A stretch of DNA of 47,809 bases from Chara braunii (GCA_003427395.1 BFEA01000266.1:1160517-1208325); one strand, 5' to 3'. Positions 23,549-34,335 are shown, numbered from the stretch's first letter. Made by a program: numbers and translations. Notes: generated by a model from the letters alone, not told the origin.

Positions 23549-24183
23549 AATGCCCCTTTGCTCATGTGTAAGCGCATGTGTAAGGCCTGTAGTAGTGTGT
23601 CCCTCGCCTGATGGACCTGGTCCAGCTGCTTATTGGGGGTCTCAGATGTGAAGAGGTTCGTGTAATATCTGGCGGCATAGTCCACAATCGTGTATGCGTT
23701 GGTCGCCGGCGGGGCTGTGTCCTCCAACGGGTGCCTGAGCCTGGGAACAGTGGCAACTCTAGCTCTGACCTTAGCTTTATTGAAGAAGGTTTTTGCCATT
23801 GTTCCATCAGTGTGTTCCTTTTTTATTTTCGTTTGTACTCTCCATGCCTGCACCTGTCGGTCTACGTAGGCTTGGAGGTGGTGTCGGACCTCTTAGAGTA
23901 TCTCATAGGAGGGGAGGTGCAGCGGGTCATTCATCAGTTCTTCATCCCATTCTTCTAGGTCCCTCATGAGTTTATCAAGGAGAGTTTTTTGGTCCCGGGC
24001 ATGTTGGATGGAGAACTTCTTCGCCCTTTCCCTTAATTGTGCCACCCCATCGTTGAACCAGGTCACTCTTTCTCCCGACTCTGGTTTTTGCGTTCGCCAA
24101 TATTCCCAGAAAGTGGTGACCAGGTCTTTAAATTTGGGAAGGGGGAGCAGCGAGGTATTGAACTTGTAGAACCCAGGTCCTCA
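23549..24183 (-). pseudogene. LINE endonuclease-RT linker region
   Basis: On the minus strand the frame carries a block like FKDLVTTFWEYW, then SGERVTWFNDG, then EEWDEELMNDP. These match the + strand fragment at 34830-35172 almost residue for residue. It continues at 23853-23533 with a basic, helical stretch (TKIKKEHTDGTMAKTFFNKA) leading to the RT start. A few stops interrupt it. The linker joins the APE-type endonuclease to the RT. Confidence 0.7.
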
Positions 24184-24798
24184 CTATATATGGTTATGGA
24201 ATGAAAGTCTCAGCGTAATCATCCTATGGTCGAAGGATTTACATGGGCTAATCGTTGTGATTTCCGCTGTGGTAACGGGACCCGTCAGGTCTTTCGACAC
24301 CAGTGTGAGGTCAATTCGTGAATTGGCCAGACCATGCTCGCCCCGAGACGACAGGCATGTATATGCTTTTTGCGTGGGGTGCAACAGTCTGTACGCATCC
24401 TCAAGTTGTCTATCTGCCATAAGTTGCCTCAATATGAGAACATCTGAGCCACAACTTGCCACTTGGGAGGGCGTCAAGGTCTGACGTTGTGATGTGGATC
24501 TGCGGTCCATCGTGGGGTCAAGCGTGGTGTTAAAGTCCCCTACTATTATAATTGGGTCGTCTCGAGGCAAGTGGTGGTGAAGGGTGAGCCAAAAATCCAC
24601 TCTCTCTACAGGGTCATTTGACGCATAAACGCTGACCCTATAAAACTCTTCGCCTTCATATTGCATTTTTATGCAGACCCAGGTGGCCATGCATATACGG
24701 CGGCCGTTCAGGGTGAAGAGGCACATAAGCCAATCTCTTTCTATCCTGATACTCAAGGTCTTATGAACAGAAGGGACGTTGGACCCGGTTCCCAGCAT
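24184..24798 (-). pseudogene. LINE apurinic-type endonuclease domain, N-terminally truncated
   Basis: Within the 204 residues are YRVSVYASNDPVER, then PIIIVGDFN (GDFN at 87-90), SRIDLTLVS (SRID at 160-163) and SFDHRMI (SFDH at 188-191). These are the central and C-terminal catalytic motifs of the exonuclease-endonuclease-phosphatase domain. The N-terminal Asn and Glu motifs are missing, so the copy starts late. It begins where another retroposon 3' end (24774-24980, opposite strand) is joined, which explains the truncation. The domain nicks target DNA to prime reverse transcription. Confidence 0.85.
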
Positions 24799-24980
24799 GA
24801 GCTGAACCTTGTCTTTTAAGTGTTAAGATGTCAAGGGACGCTGGACCCGGTTTCCAGCAGGTGCAGCTCCCCACCAATGGAACGGAGCCGCTCCCCAGGT
24901 GTTAGTGGTGTCTGCTCTTATCAACATCACTAACACTGAAGGTTTTTTTTATTGTTAAAAAAAAAAGAAAAAAAAAAAGG
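24774..24980 (+). mobile_element. Retroposon 3' end(s): stem-loop module with A-rich tail
   Basis: A partial stem-loop at 24778-24796 is followed by a complete one (GCTGGA at 24840-24845, loop CCCGGTT, TCCAGC at 24853-24858). Next come a GGAGCCGCTCC self-complementary phrase, a stem GTGTTAGTG with CACTAACAC, and an A-rich tail at about 24957-24978. The layout is the same as 4380-4590, on the opposite strand. It looks like a short 5'-truncated copy with a nested or tandem second tail. Confidence 0.65.
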
Positions 24981-25456
24981 CCATGTATAATTCGCAAGCT
25001 ATGTAAATGTCCGAAGGTTGTCTGTGCTCTGTGAATCAATGTATCGAGATGTATAGGCAGCATCATGTGCATATCGAAGAGAGAACGGGGTAAGTTGGAC
25101 AAGGGCCCCCCCAACGTCCGAACCAAGCTACCTTGCAACATGTAATCGAATGACTCTACCATGTGCGTGACTAGCGGAAATGGCACGAACATGTGATATG
25201 GCAGACTGGGGAGATCAACAGAACACCCAAGACCAATCCCCAAAGCAACCCATATGAAACCCATGGGAACCAACATACGACACCATGAACAACCCTTGGG
25301 TGGTGCGCAGGCAGTGGTACCATGCGTCAACCCAGCCGTGCGTCAAACTAACGCCCTGCTGGTGTCCATGCGCAAGGTTGCAATTGAGTTTTGAACCCGC
25401 AACCTCATACCACGATGCGCATTTCCAACTGGTGCTCTAACCACTGAGCCACATCA
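24981..25456 (-). mobile_element. tRNA-derived SINE, family 1
   Basis: On the minus strand an A-box-like TGGCTCAGTGG (25441-25451) is followed by a B-box-like GGGTTCAAAACTC (25386-25398), an RNA polymerase III internal promoter. The body then shares CACTGCCTGCGCACCACCCA with the + strand copy at 29267. The head is no longer a foldable tRNA gene. The open frame at 24902-25330 is not considered coding. Confidence 0.65.
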
Positions 25457-25933
25457 ACTGGACATGTTGCCTCCCACCCTAATTGTGGTGGTCAGGGAGT
25501 AGGGTGGGGCCGCCGATGTGGGGGGCCAGCTAATGCAAAGACCGAGCATCTCGCCAGTAATTGCGCCTCCCATCTACTTCCCCTTTCCCCCATCGAGTAG
25601 GAGCAGTGGCTTTGGACAACACTCTCCCACACACCACACACAACCCACTCAGTCACATGCTCACACTTACACCCGTGTTGGTCATAGACCCTACTAATAC
25701 CGATCAGGGGTATGAAGCAGACTATCACATGGCGTGAGTTTGAAACGTGTGTTTCGGTAAAAAATGGAGGTAATTTTTACTTGCCTTTTTTTAACTCAGG
25801 CCGTCTGCACACCATGGCCCGCCCCTGTAGTTATGACATCCACGCTCATCACAAGATGCCATGCCGCTTTTATTGCTTTTCTGAACTCAACGCCTGCTTT
25901 TTTCACTAGTGTTTTTTTTTGCCAATCTAAAAC
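25457..25933. other. Spacer without recognisable gene
   Basis: Short frames at 25492-25728 (-) and 25712-25909 (+) have no motifs. Nothing else was seen. Confidence 0.4.
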
Positions 25934-26378
25934 TTTTTTTTTTTTTTTTTTTTGAAGGCTAATTCTTTTAAGCCCAACCAATTCAGTTACCTATCAAATC
26001 TGGACAGGACAGCCTTTCAGGCCTTTTCACTAGCATTATAGTATTAAACCCGTAGCAGCCAGCCCGAGTTCAAGCCTCGAACAAGGGAATATGCCCGGGC
26101 TGCACCTGACCTGCAGGTGGACAATACCGGACAGGGGTCAGTTGGGACTCGGGAGCATCAGAACCGAGATTCTTCGATGGGCCACTCGTTGTGCCTACCC
26201 TCCCGTCCCCTCCCCGACGAACATCAGCAGTCTCTGCTCAATGCCGCTGGGGAGGACCAACGACCTATCTCTAGGTGGCAGGCACCAAACTTGCCCAGAA
26301 AGGTACATCAAGCGAATAGGAATTAAACCCAAGACCTCTTGAATGTCACTTGTGTGCCTTACAAACTAAACTAGGCTA
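25934..26378 (-). mobile_element. tRNA-derived SINE, family 2, with poly(A) tail
   Basis: On the minus strand TAGCCTAGTTTAG (26366-26378) fits the A box and GGGTTTAATTCC (26319-26330) fits the B box. A ~365-base body ends in a 20-A tail (T run 25934-25953). On its upstream side 26384-26406 and 26433-26456 repeat TCGAAACTTGTTTTTGACTG. A 21-base leader shared with the 29.2-kb SINE lies between. Confidence 0.6.
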
Positions 26379-26383
26379 CTGGA

Positions 26384-26456
26384 TCGAAACTTGTTTTTGA
26401 CTGAACCCGATATCTTGATTAGTATTTTTGATGTCGAAACTTGTTTTTGACTGAAC
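26384..26456. repeat. Two direct copies of a 24-bp phrase, 49 bp apart
   Basis: TCGAAACTTGTTTTTGACTG and the next few bases occur at 26384 and 26433. Between them is the reverse complement of CAAAAATACTAATCAAGAT, found also at 29222. This could be a local duplication upstream of the SINE. Confidence 0.7.
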
Positions 26457-27182
26457 CAGAACCATGGAAAGGACACACAACGGCACACATTGAAGAAGGG
26501 GAAATCCTACACCAAAAAAGTAGAATGAAGCATATGGACTTTGTCCTTCTTGAAAAGAAAGGGCGGCATACTTTGGTGATGGAACGTGTGCTTGTGATGG
26601 CGCACATGCGCCACACATATATGGGACTTCCTGTGCGCTCTATTGCATGTGCTCGTGATGGCGGATGTGTGCCACAATGTGACGCGAGTGTCCGCGTGCG
26701 ATTTCGTGTGCGAAGGCGCTCGCGTGATTGCGAAGCACGCGAATGCATGCATCAGCGAGCACGACAGCGAGTACGAGTGAGAGGGGGGCGGGCTTAGCCG
26801 AAATCCACGAAGAGGAGGGATGGGATGGCATCTAAGGCTTCAACCTCATCACGTGCTGTTCCCTGACTTTTGAAAGCAGATCTACTGCCATCTCTTTGCT
26901 TCGTGCTTTAGACGAGTGATGCTGCAGGCTAGCATGCCGGATGAAGGAGAGTATTGCTTAACTGGGCATTACTTCATAAATAATCACTAGTGCGCTTCAT
27001 CTTGCGAATTTTGGTGAAGGAGGTCGGCTCGTTGCGAGAAGGAGAAGAGTACAATGTGTCCCGTGGAGTGGGAGGAGGATTGTCGAACGACCATTTCGTC
27101 AAAATGGACATTTTTTATTTTTTGAACGAAATTGAAACCGAGTTTTTTGGCTGAAAACTCGTCAAAATTTGTTGTTCCCAAG
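26457..27182. other. Spacer, CG-rich stretch at 26640-26790
   Basis: The several overlapping frames over 26419-26831 on both strands reflect a CG-rich, low-stop composition and carry no domain motif. No gene is called. Confidence 0.4.
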
Positions 27183-27209
27183 GGTCCAGCGTTTTACAAA
27201 CGCTGGACC
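27183..27209. repeat. Perfect 12-bp inverted repeat with 3-base loop
   Basis: GGTCCAGCGTTT, then TAC, then AAACGCTGGACC. The arms contain the GGTCCAGCG phrase of the retroposon 3' stem-loop module, so this may be a head-to-head junction of two module remnants. No U-run follows to suggest a terminator. Confidence 0.75.
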
Positions 27210-28385
27210 TCCTGGCTGTACATGGACCTAGTTTTTTTTCCTACTAACTCCCTTTCCACTTCACCTTCATCTCCATATCCTGCATTCTATTATCTGCACT
27301 TTTTTTTCTGTGTTGTCCCCTTTACACCCTCTTGTCTATTTACTCTATCCTCTTTCTGATTTTCTCTCGAGCACTTCCCTTAACTCTTCGTTATCCCATT
27401 TCTAGTTCGATCGTTGGTAACGCTTACACCAATCTTGATAAGGAGGCGAGCAAGTGTGATCGCAATGAATGAGCAGGTAGGGGCGAGGAAGAGGGAAGGA
27501 GAGACGCAATACGGGAGAAAGAGGCGGGGGGAGGAGAGACAGGATCTCAAGGTTGAGGGAGACGATGAGAGAGGAAGGAAGTACAGAGAGAGAAGGGAGT
27601 GAAGAAGAGGGAGGGTTAAAATAGGAGAGGGGGATATGGGGAAGTCTCACCCATCGTACGAATATTGACTTCACTCTTCTCAGATTGTCTTTTCTCTCAT
27701 TACTTCTCTGTCTGAATTTCTAGTTACAAAAAATCTTTTTACTTTCCTCATTTTATCCTCAATTAATCAATTATTATACAATATTCTAATCATCATCCCA
27801 GTTAATCATCTCATTTATCAACCAGTGTGATCATCTTTAATTAATATATCTGATTATCCCTATCCTCAAACTGTGGAATCACGTGGTAAGATCGGAATGA
27901 CATTTTTTAATACTTTATGTGCTCCTGGTATACCGATGCAAGAACGATGCTGATCGGAGCTGGGGCGTTGCCCAGTAACCTGCAAATGGCAGGAGTGTGA
28001 GGCCTTGTAGGGATATCTGGGGATTAGTCGAGGGAGGAAGACAATCCAGTGGCGATCTGGGGGTGCTGCCATGACAACCTACTAGTCCAGGTTTACTCTA
28101 GGTGGTGAGAACAGGATAGTTATGGTGGATGTTGGCTAGGATGGCATTGTCTCTGAGATGTAATGTCTTGGTACAGGGAGGGCGATGAATTGCTCTAGGA
28201 TTAGAAGGCCAGGAGCTGATATAGCATAGTCCTCTAGAAATTTTTACGTACCAATCACCGTCAGCATTAGCATCATCATCATTAGTATCATTATCTCACA
28301 TTTTTCATAGATTCATTACAGGTACATTATCATTATCATCATCATAATCATCATAAGACACAACGGCGGACGCAGCATGTTTTTA
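27210..28385. other. Spacer with pyrimidine-rich, purine-rich and ATC-repeat stretches
   Basis: The stretch 27240-27400 is pyrimidine-rich, 27475-27615 is purine-rich, and 27715-27860 is AT-rich. Bases 28262-28352 contain an imperfect (ATC/ATT)n microsatellite. No gene was seen. Confidence 0.5.
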
Positions 28386-29026
28386 GTTCATAAAGGCACG
28401 AAAAACAGGCCTCGGCGACTGTGTCAGGGCCTGAGTTCGAAAAGGGGTTCGTAACTCAGGCCGGCAGTGGTGTCAGGGCGGAGGTTTCATTAAGGCGGTT
28501 GTCTTTTCTTTTTTTTTTCCGTCGGTCGTGCCGCGCTGTGCCGTGCCGCGGCTGAAAAAAAACAAAAAACAAAAACGGTGTGTCGGCCCCATGGCCGGGC
28601 CACGGCCGAGATGTCTCGGCCACACCCCAGATTGGCCACGGCCGAGATGTCTCGGCCACACCCCAGATTGGCCACGGCCGAAATGTCCCGGTCACACCCC
28701 AGATTGGCCACGGTCGAGATGTCTCGGCCACATCCCAGATTGGCCACGGCCCAGATGTCTCGGCCACACCCCAGATTGGCCATGGCCCAGATGTATAGGC
28801 CAAACCCCGGCCGTGGCCCGACCATGGTTGTTGTTTTTTTTTCCCCAGCCACGGCACGGCGCGGCGCGGCGCGACCGACCGGAAAAAGAAAAAAGAAAAA
28901 AGACACAACCGCCTTAATGAAACCTCCGCCCCGACACCACTGCTGGCCTGAGTTACGAATGCCTTTTCGAACTCAGGCCTTGACACAGACGCCGATGCCC
29001 GTTTTTTCTGCCCATTACGAACTCCC
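28386..29026. mobile_element. GC-rich foldback element with six 36-bp internal repeats
   Basis: Terminal inverted arms of roughly 200-225 bases (about 28386-28605 and 28800-29026) match through phrases such as GCCTGAGTTCGAAAAGG and GGAGGTTTCATTAAGGCGGT. Between them six units of exactly 36 bp start at about 28598, 28634, 28670, 28706, 28742 and 28778. The first unit's GGCCGAGATGTCTCGGCC is itself a perfect 8-bp hairpin. All three frames on both strands stay open across the repeats because 36 is a multiple of three; this is not taken as coding. It resembles a foldback-type or large MITE-like transposon without transposase. Confidence 0.8.
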
Positions 29027-29068
29027 ATGTGACATAAACGTACTTCCCCCTCATCATAATCAGCATCA

Positions 29069-29158
29069 TATGAGGGACGCTGAGCCCGGTTCTCAGCATG
29101 TTTCGTTCGGTAACTCCGGGTAGACTGTGAGGACCCCGGCCTCAATCTTCTTATTGGT

Positions 29159-29210
<52 letters not shown>
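29069..29210 (+). mobile_element. Retroposon 3' end: variant stem-loop and 50-A tail
   Basis: The stem GCTGAG (29079-29084), loop CCCGGTT and CTCAGC (29092-29097) form a compensated variant of the module stem. The 29-base motif shared with 3951-3979 follows at 29116-29144, then a 50-A run at 29161-29210. Confidence 0.7.
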
Positions 29211-29214
<4 letters not shown>

Positions 29215-29221
29215 ACGGCAG

Positions 29222-29560
29222 CAAAAATACTAATCAAGATATTCAGGAAAGTGTAGAAGAAAACTGTGGCTCAGTGGTTTGGGCACCTGTTGTCAATGCG
29301 CATTGTGGTCTGAGGTTGCGGGTTCAAAACTCCACACCTCTGCACAGAGACACCGGCGGGCATTAAGATACCGCAGGTACACTTGCATACCCCCTTGGGC
29401 TGACCCAGGTAAGCTATTGCAGACACTGCCTGCGCACCACCCAAGGGATACTTCATAGTGTTCTATGTTGGGTCTAGACTATGATTGGTTTGCTTGCACA
29501 CTTGGTCCATAGGGTTGTCTGGATGCTTGCATGCTTGTCCCTTACTCAAACTCAGCATAG
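29222..29560 (+). mobile_element. tRNA-derived SINE, family 1 copy
   Basis: The leader CAAAAATACTAATCAAGAT is followed by A-box-like TGGCTCAGTGG (29267-29277) and B-box-like GGGTTCAAAACTCC (29320-29333). The body phrase CACTGCCTGCGCACCACCCA matches the minus-strand copy at 24981-25456. The 3' limit is uncertain. Confidence 0.6.
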
Positions 29561-30881
29561 CACACGTTCAGACCATTCGAGACTCAGCATAGCACACTGG
29601 TTACTGATAAGCATGAGGTTCGGGGTTCAAGGTTTGATAGCGAAAAAATGAGTTCACGAGTAAACATTGTGGGGATGCAGACTAGGGCTGTGGGCGATTG
29701 GTCACGTGGTATTGGTTACCTAGGGCTCAGCTTTGTGGGGGCATAGGTTATAGGTGGGATTGATCCGGGACTCCACTAGGGGGAGGGTTGGTTGGATACT
29801 ATCCCTCCTGGAGGGTTGGGGCCCCTGCGGTAGTGGATGTCTTAGGGGTCCTCTGGGTTGACATAGAGCTGGGATAGGCCCTGGTGGAGGGTATCGCTGG
29901 GGAACCTGCATTGGAGGCTGTCTTAGGGGGGTGAAGGTTGGTCTCTTACCTGCATGGAGAATACTGTCAGATTAGAGCCCAGAGTAGCTCCCGTTGATGA
30001 TAGAGGTTGGGGGAGCGGATGGTGGCCGTGAACCCACTGGAGTTACTGTGGGGGATGCTAATAGAATGCCTAGACATCCAGTTGATGATAGAGGTATGGG
30101 GAGCAGATGGTGGCCGTAAGCCAACTGAGGACGGAAACTAGAGATGCGCTAGGTTTAAATAACCTCCGCAAAAATTCAAAGAATAACCAGAGGGATCTGA
30201 TGATGATAAGGCTAGGATCTCTCTGAAAAAACACAGGAAAAACTAGGGTTCACCTATGGGACGTGTAGTGGCATGCTTACCCCTAGCGCTTGAAGTGCCC
30301 GGTGCAACGTCGCTCGTTCGATAGTGCTTCAATCAGGGCTGGGGAGGGAGGTGGGAACCTACTTAGCCCTGATGCCTAATAACCGCTGTCCGGTCAAAGA
30401 TCACTAGAATGGGTGATGATCCTGGGTATACTCAGGTAGGACCTGGGGAGTGGCGATGCACCGGGGATCGTAATGATGAGTAAGGGTGGCAGGTTGTCTC
30501 ATAGGGGACCGGTTACGCAATACACCGGGGTGATCAAATGGTCAGGTGCTGGCAGGCCTGTCATATGCGTAGTGCCCAGCCTCTACAACAACCCCCACTT
30601 TATAAGGCCAAAAAAAAAAAAAAAACTCAGAAAACTGTTGAACAGCACTGTGACAGTTGATGGACAGGCAGCAGTTGTGAAAGGGCAGGTCAACAGCCTC
30701 CTGAACGAGTGGTCGAATTTATAGGCACCAGGGTATAGAGCATGTGCGCAGCAAACCGCCAGCTCTGGCTCTTCTGTAAGCTCCCATGAATAAGGGCACA
30801 GCAGCAAGCCTGTAAAATGTACTTGCACTATCATAACCGCTTAGTTTCCTTCTCACTCCCTTCCCCCCCCCCCCCCCCCCC
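29561..30881. other. Spacer with an 88-bp direct duplication and an A run
   Basis: The phrases GTTGATGATAGAGGT and GATGGTGGCCGT recur near 29992 and 30080. A 15-A run at ~30610 and a C run end at the gap. No gene is recognised. Confidence 0.5.
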
Positions 30882-30971
30882 NNNNNNNNNNNNNNNNNNN
30901 NNNNNNNNNNNNNNNNNNNNNNNNNNNNNNNNNNNNNNNNNNNNNNNNNNNNNNNNNNNNNNNNNNNNNNN
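30882..30971. other. Assembly gap (90 N)
   Basis: Ninety consecutive N follow a C homopolymer and precede a stray 36-base piece and adapter. Confidence 0.98.
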
Positions 30972-31042
30972 CCCAGCTGGCAACAGGGTCATTATGGCCT
31001 CCTAGCCTGTCTCTTATACACATCTAGATGTGTATAAGAGAC

Positions 31043-31044
<2 letters not shown>
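30972..31044. other. Stray retroelement piece joined to a Tn5 adapter
   Basis: Bases 30972-31007 are identical to 45415-45450 in the 3' region of the gypsy element. They run directly into the back-to-back 19-bp mosaic ends at 31007-31025 and 31026-31044. This is a chimeric library product left in the assembly. Confidence 0.95.

Positions 31045-31074
<30 letters not shown>
31045..31074. repeat. (CT)n microsatellite after the adapter
   Basis: About 30 bases of CT dinucleotide follow the adapter directly, so its linkage to the sequence on the left is unsupported. Confidence 0.9.
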
Positions 31075-31078
<4 letters not shown>

Positions 31079-32337
31079 GCTGCTCTTCCACCTTCCCCCC
31101 ACTCCCTCGCCACATGTTGATTGCCTTCCGTGCTATTGATGCGTGGGAATGTACTTAAACAGACCCGTGGCAAAAGTCATTCACTAAGACCGTCTCAAGC
31201 AGCATTTCTCAGAAAGCCAGGAGTTGCAGCCAGTAGCTGGCAGCCTGTAGCTGGAACCCAAGAGGGCGGTAGTTGTACACACAGCAGGCCCAATGGGCCA
31301 TTCCAGCGTACCAGGTTTCGGGTTCCACCCACTGGCCGGAGGGCCGAAGGGCCTGTTTTAGTGAGGAATGCTCTTTGGAAATGACTCTTTCCACATGTCT
31401 AATTTAGTACATTTCTCATGAATGATTTCCTAAACCACCACTATCCTAGAGCCTTCCTGAACCTGCCCTGGTGGGTCATGCCCAAGAACCTGGGCTTGTG
31501 GGTAGATCCGATCCCTATTTCGGTACCCGTCTGCTGTTGAACAGCAGCACTACTGGCTCACTGTGCTCAGCGGATTATGGCCTATGTTTTAACAGGGTGG
31601 AAAAAAAGAGCCATTCTATTGGCCTAGCGGTTTAGGTTCCCTACTTCAGCTGTGTTTCTGCCTCGTCAATCAATGTGTCTCACTAACACTCGTCCCCAGC
31701 GGATTTCCAATCTATGTATATCACTAACGCTCATCTTTGGCGGATTAAATTCTGTACATGAAGCTACTGGCGCGAGGAAGTCTAATTCCGCATGCATGTA
31801 GAGAAATTCTCCGGAAGGTGACAAATTTCCAATAATGCAATGATGACCTTCTGAATATTGTGTTGGCTCGACCTGTCGGTCAGTTAATCCTTGGCGGCCT
31901 TCCCAATCTGTGTATTGCACGAGTCCCCCTCTCTGGCAAAACAAGTGTCGCGCATCAAGCTATGGGCAGAGGGCTATTGCATTCCTTATGAATATGGACA
32001 AATCCTCCAGCGGTGATAGATTCTCAATGTGATGATGCTATGGCGACCTACTGGATACATTGCTCTCAAGTTGTTTTCCCTTCCGCGTCAGTTTATCCCC
32101 TGCAACCTACAGTCCATCCCCTGGAACTAGCAGTCTTTGCAGAAATCTAACTGTCGACCTATGACAAATGACAGGATATGTCCGCTATTGAAATGCAGAC
32201 CTGAGTTCGAATCCAGACGGAATCAGATGAGTTAAATAACTCTGAATGTACCTGGGCCCGGTCAGGATATGTCTGCTGTTAGTGACAGACCGAGTGCTGG
32301 GGCAAGGTCCTGCTTACCCAGAACTTGTATTTCCAGT
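31075..32337. other. Spacer with weak internal repetition
   Basis: Phrases like CAATCTATGTATATCACTAAC and GGCGGATT recur loosely at 31665-31930. GAGTTCGAATCC near 32204 resembles a Pol III B box but no A box was found. No gene is called. Confidence 0.4.
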
Positions 32338-34330
32338 CTTTTTTCCCTTTTTTTTTTCGGTTCAACTTCGAGTCAGAGGGGTTTCAGCTAAGAGTCCTTA
32401 AGCGGTCCCCTGTTTTGAAGGCTTCATCTATGGGTGGGGAGCTACACCTGCTGGAAACGGGGTCCAGCATCCCATTGCACTGCAGAGTTTGTTCCAGTCA
32501 TCAATCTTCGTATGGAGGCAAGTGGTGCCCCGTCCTGTGCTGTTGTTGTTACGAGTGGAAATAATTATTCTCTAATCTTCCGATCACTGATATGGAACCC
32601 TTCCATGAACTCAGTTGCGAGCTAAGAGTTGGGTCACCAACGTCCACAGCATTGCTGCCTCAATGGATGGGGTAGAGACTGCCAAGATATTACCTGGGGG
32701 GGGGAGAAATGAGGACAAAGGAGCATGTCCAGGCTGGTGGTGGAAGCAAGCACAGAAAGCAACCTCAGCGACACAGCATTTTCTCCAGCACCTTCAGCTT
32801 TTTCAGTCTGACCTACCCTGGGTTGGCTGCCTTCTAGAAAACATTATCCCAAGCTGCTTCTTCTTGAGGAACCCAAGGGCCAAAGCTACTGCTTTGCCAC
32901 CGTCTACAGATGCAACTTCTGACTCTAACGGCCATACCAGGCGTTCTCTACCAAGGCCAGAGTGTGTGGGGGAAAGGGGTGTCGGAACTCTGATGGGGGT
33001 CTCCGCGGCAGTGTAGGTTCCAGGCATGTCCAGTTGTTAAATTCTAGCCTGTAATTCCTCTGTACCCTTCCAGTTCCACCTCTGGGTGTCTCCTGCCTGG
33101 GTCCATCAGTCCTGTCTTCCCATTTGACCGATGCCATCTACCCCCTCTGGTCACCCCCCAGCCATTCTTTGCTGAAGGCTGTTATTGCTTTCTGAATTTC
33201 CACTGGATTGTTAAACAAGCCAGTTTTTCTGCAGCTGCCTGCCACCTTGCTTGTAATTTCGTTTGTATACGTAGCTTTATGTGTTCTGTTACTTCCGGTC
33301 CATCCACCCTCACTTTATGCATGACCAGGACGCATCTCTTCCACCAGAGAATCCACGGTATCGCCCGCCTGCCCAACTGGAAGAGGTTATACTTGGAGTC
33401 GTCTGTCTGACCTTGGGGCCAATGCCCTATCTATATAGCTCTGCAGTCCCAGGGCCACTCCACGTCTCCCACAGTCCTTCTCCATATTCTGTCCCACCAT
33501 CGCCAGGTGAGGACAACTCCAGGGCACTGCATGAAGATTTGTTGGATGCTCTCCAAAATTTTCCTATTCGGAATGGACTGCAGGCAGCTGGAGAACCACG
33601 GGAGTGCCACACCTTTTTGTTCCAGCCTCGTATGGTCAATTAGCCAGTTGTTTGTTGGGCAGGTATGTGTGCGAAATCTGCCATAGTGACTATAGGGACA
33701 AGATTTTGGATGACTTCTGTTTCGCATCCTTAAACCCCCAGTACACCCGGGCCTGAAGGCGCCTTACTGCGCGCCAAGCTTTTCCGAACCGCCAGCGGCG
33801 CACTTTCTTTCCTTTTTGGCTGGCGCAGCCGGCCATTGTGGTCCGGTTGGCCGAGCCTCTGAAAATTTCTTAGGTGATGAGTTGCATTTTCAGCAAGGCT
33901 GGGGCCTTGTACTGGTGGTTTAAACCATCTGATTGGCCATAGCAGATTACAGGGAACGTTGAGGTGATTCTGAAAATCGCCCACCTGTCGTTAATGATGT
34001 CCAGGAGTTTCGTTTGGGGATGACGCATCTGATAGGTTGATTTGACCGATAGTTTGTACAGTTGCTGTGGTTTTCTTATCCCCTTAACAGGAACATTTTG
34101 AGGGGTCCACCGCCAATTCTCTGGCACCATCGCAATTGACAGCTGGGGGCAGTAGGCCCAGAGTTCCGGTCCTTCCCCCAGCACTCTAATCCGGACGACC
34201 CAGTTTTTGTCAATCCAGCTTTCAATTGGGCCCAAGAGTGCAGTATATACAACTCTATTGATGCGTCCTCTGATTGGAGAGACTGGACCAGTCCTACCTG
34301 TCTTTCCTCTCCCACTACTGTGACCCAGTC
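32338..34330 (-). pseudogene. Second LINE 3' half on the minus strand with terminal stem-loop and A-rich tail
   Basis: Fragments in shifting frames run downward. The frame 34235-33870 contains VKSTYQMRHPQTKLLDIIND. The frame 33727-33431 contains a zf-RVT-like block (SIPNRKILESIQQIFMQC, then P, then WRWWDRIW). Further C-terminal helical, basic sequence lies at 33376-33182. About 150 bases after the coding relic come the terminal module (arms at 32463-32468 and 32450-32455, GCTGGA/TCCAGC) and an A-rich tail (T-rich on plus, 32338-32358). Endonuclease and RT palm are missing, so the copy is 5'-truncated. Confidence 0.6.
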
Positions 34331-34335
34331 CCCTT

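Noticed and set aside
25386-25451. Intact tRNA gene
   Set aside because: A-box and B-box matches exist but no cloverleaf with an anticodon arm and acceptor stem could be read; the copy number and body fit a SINE.
28598-28814. CRISPR-like regular repeats
   Set aside because: Units are contiguous 36-bp copies without variable spacers, in a eukaryotic foldback element.
28456-29145. Long open frames on both strands (up to 229 residues) with repeated RPWPIWGVAETS-like peptides
   Set aside because: They arise because the 36-bp DNA repeat is a multiple of three and lacks stops in several frames; no domain and equal openness on both strands.
32615-33016. 133-residue plus-strand ORF
   Set aside because: Lies antisense to the second LINE relic and has no motif.
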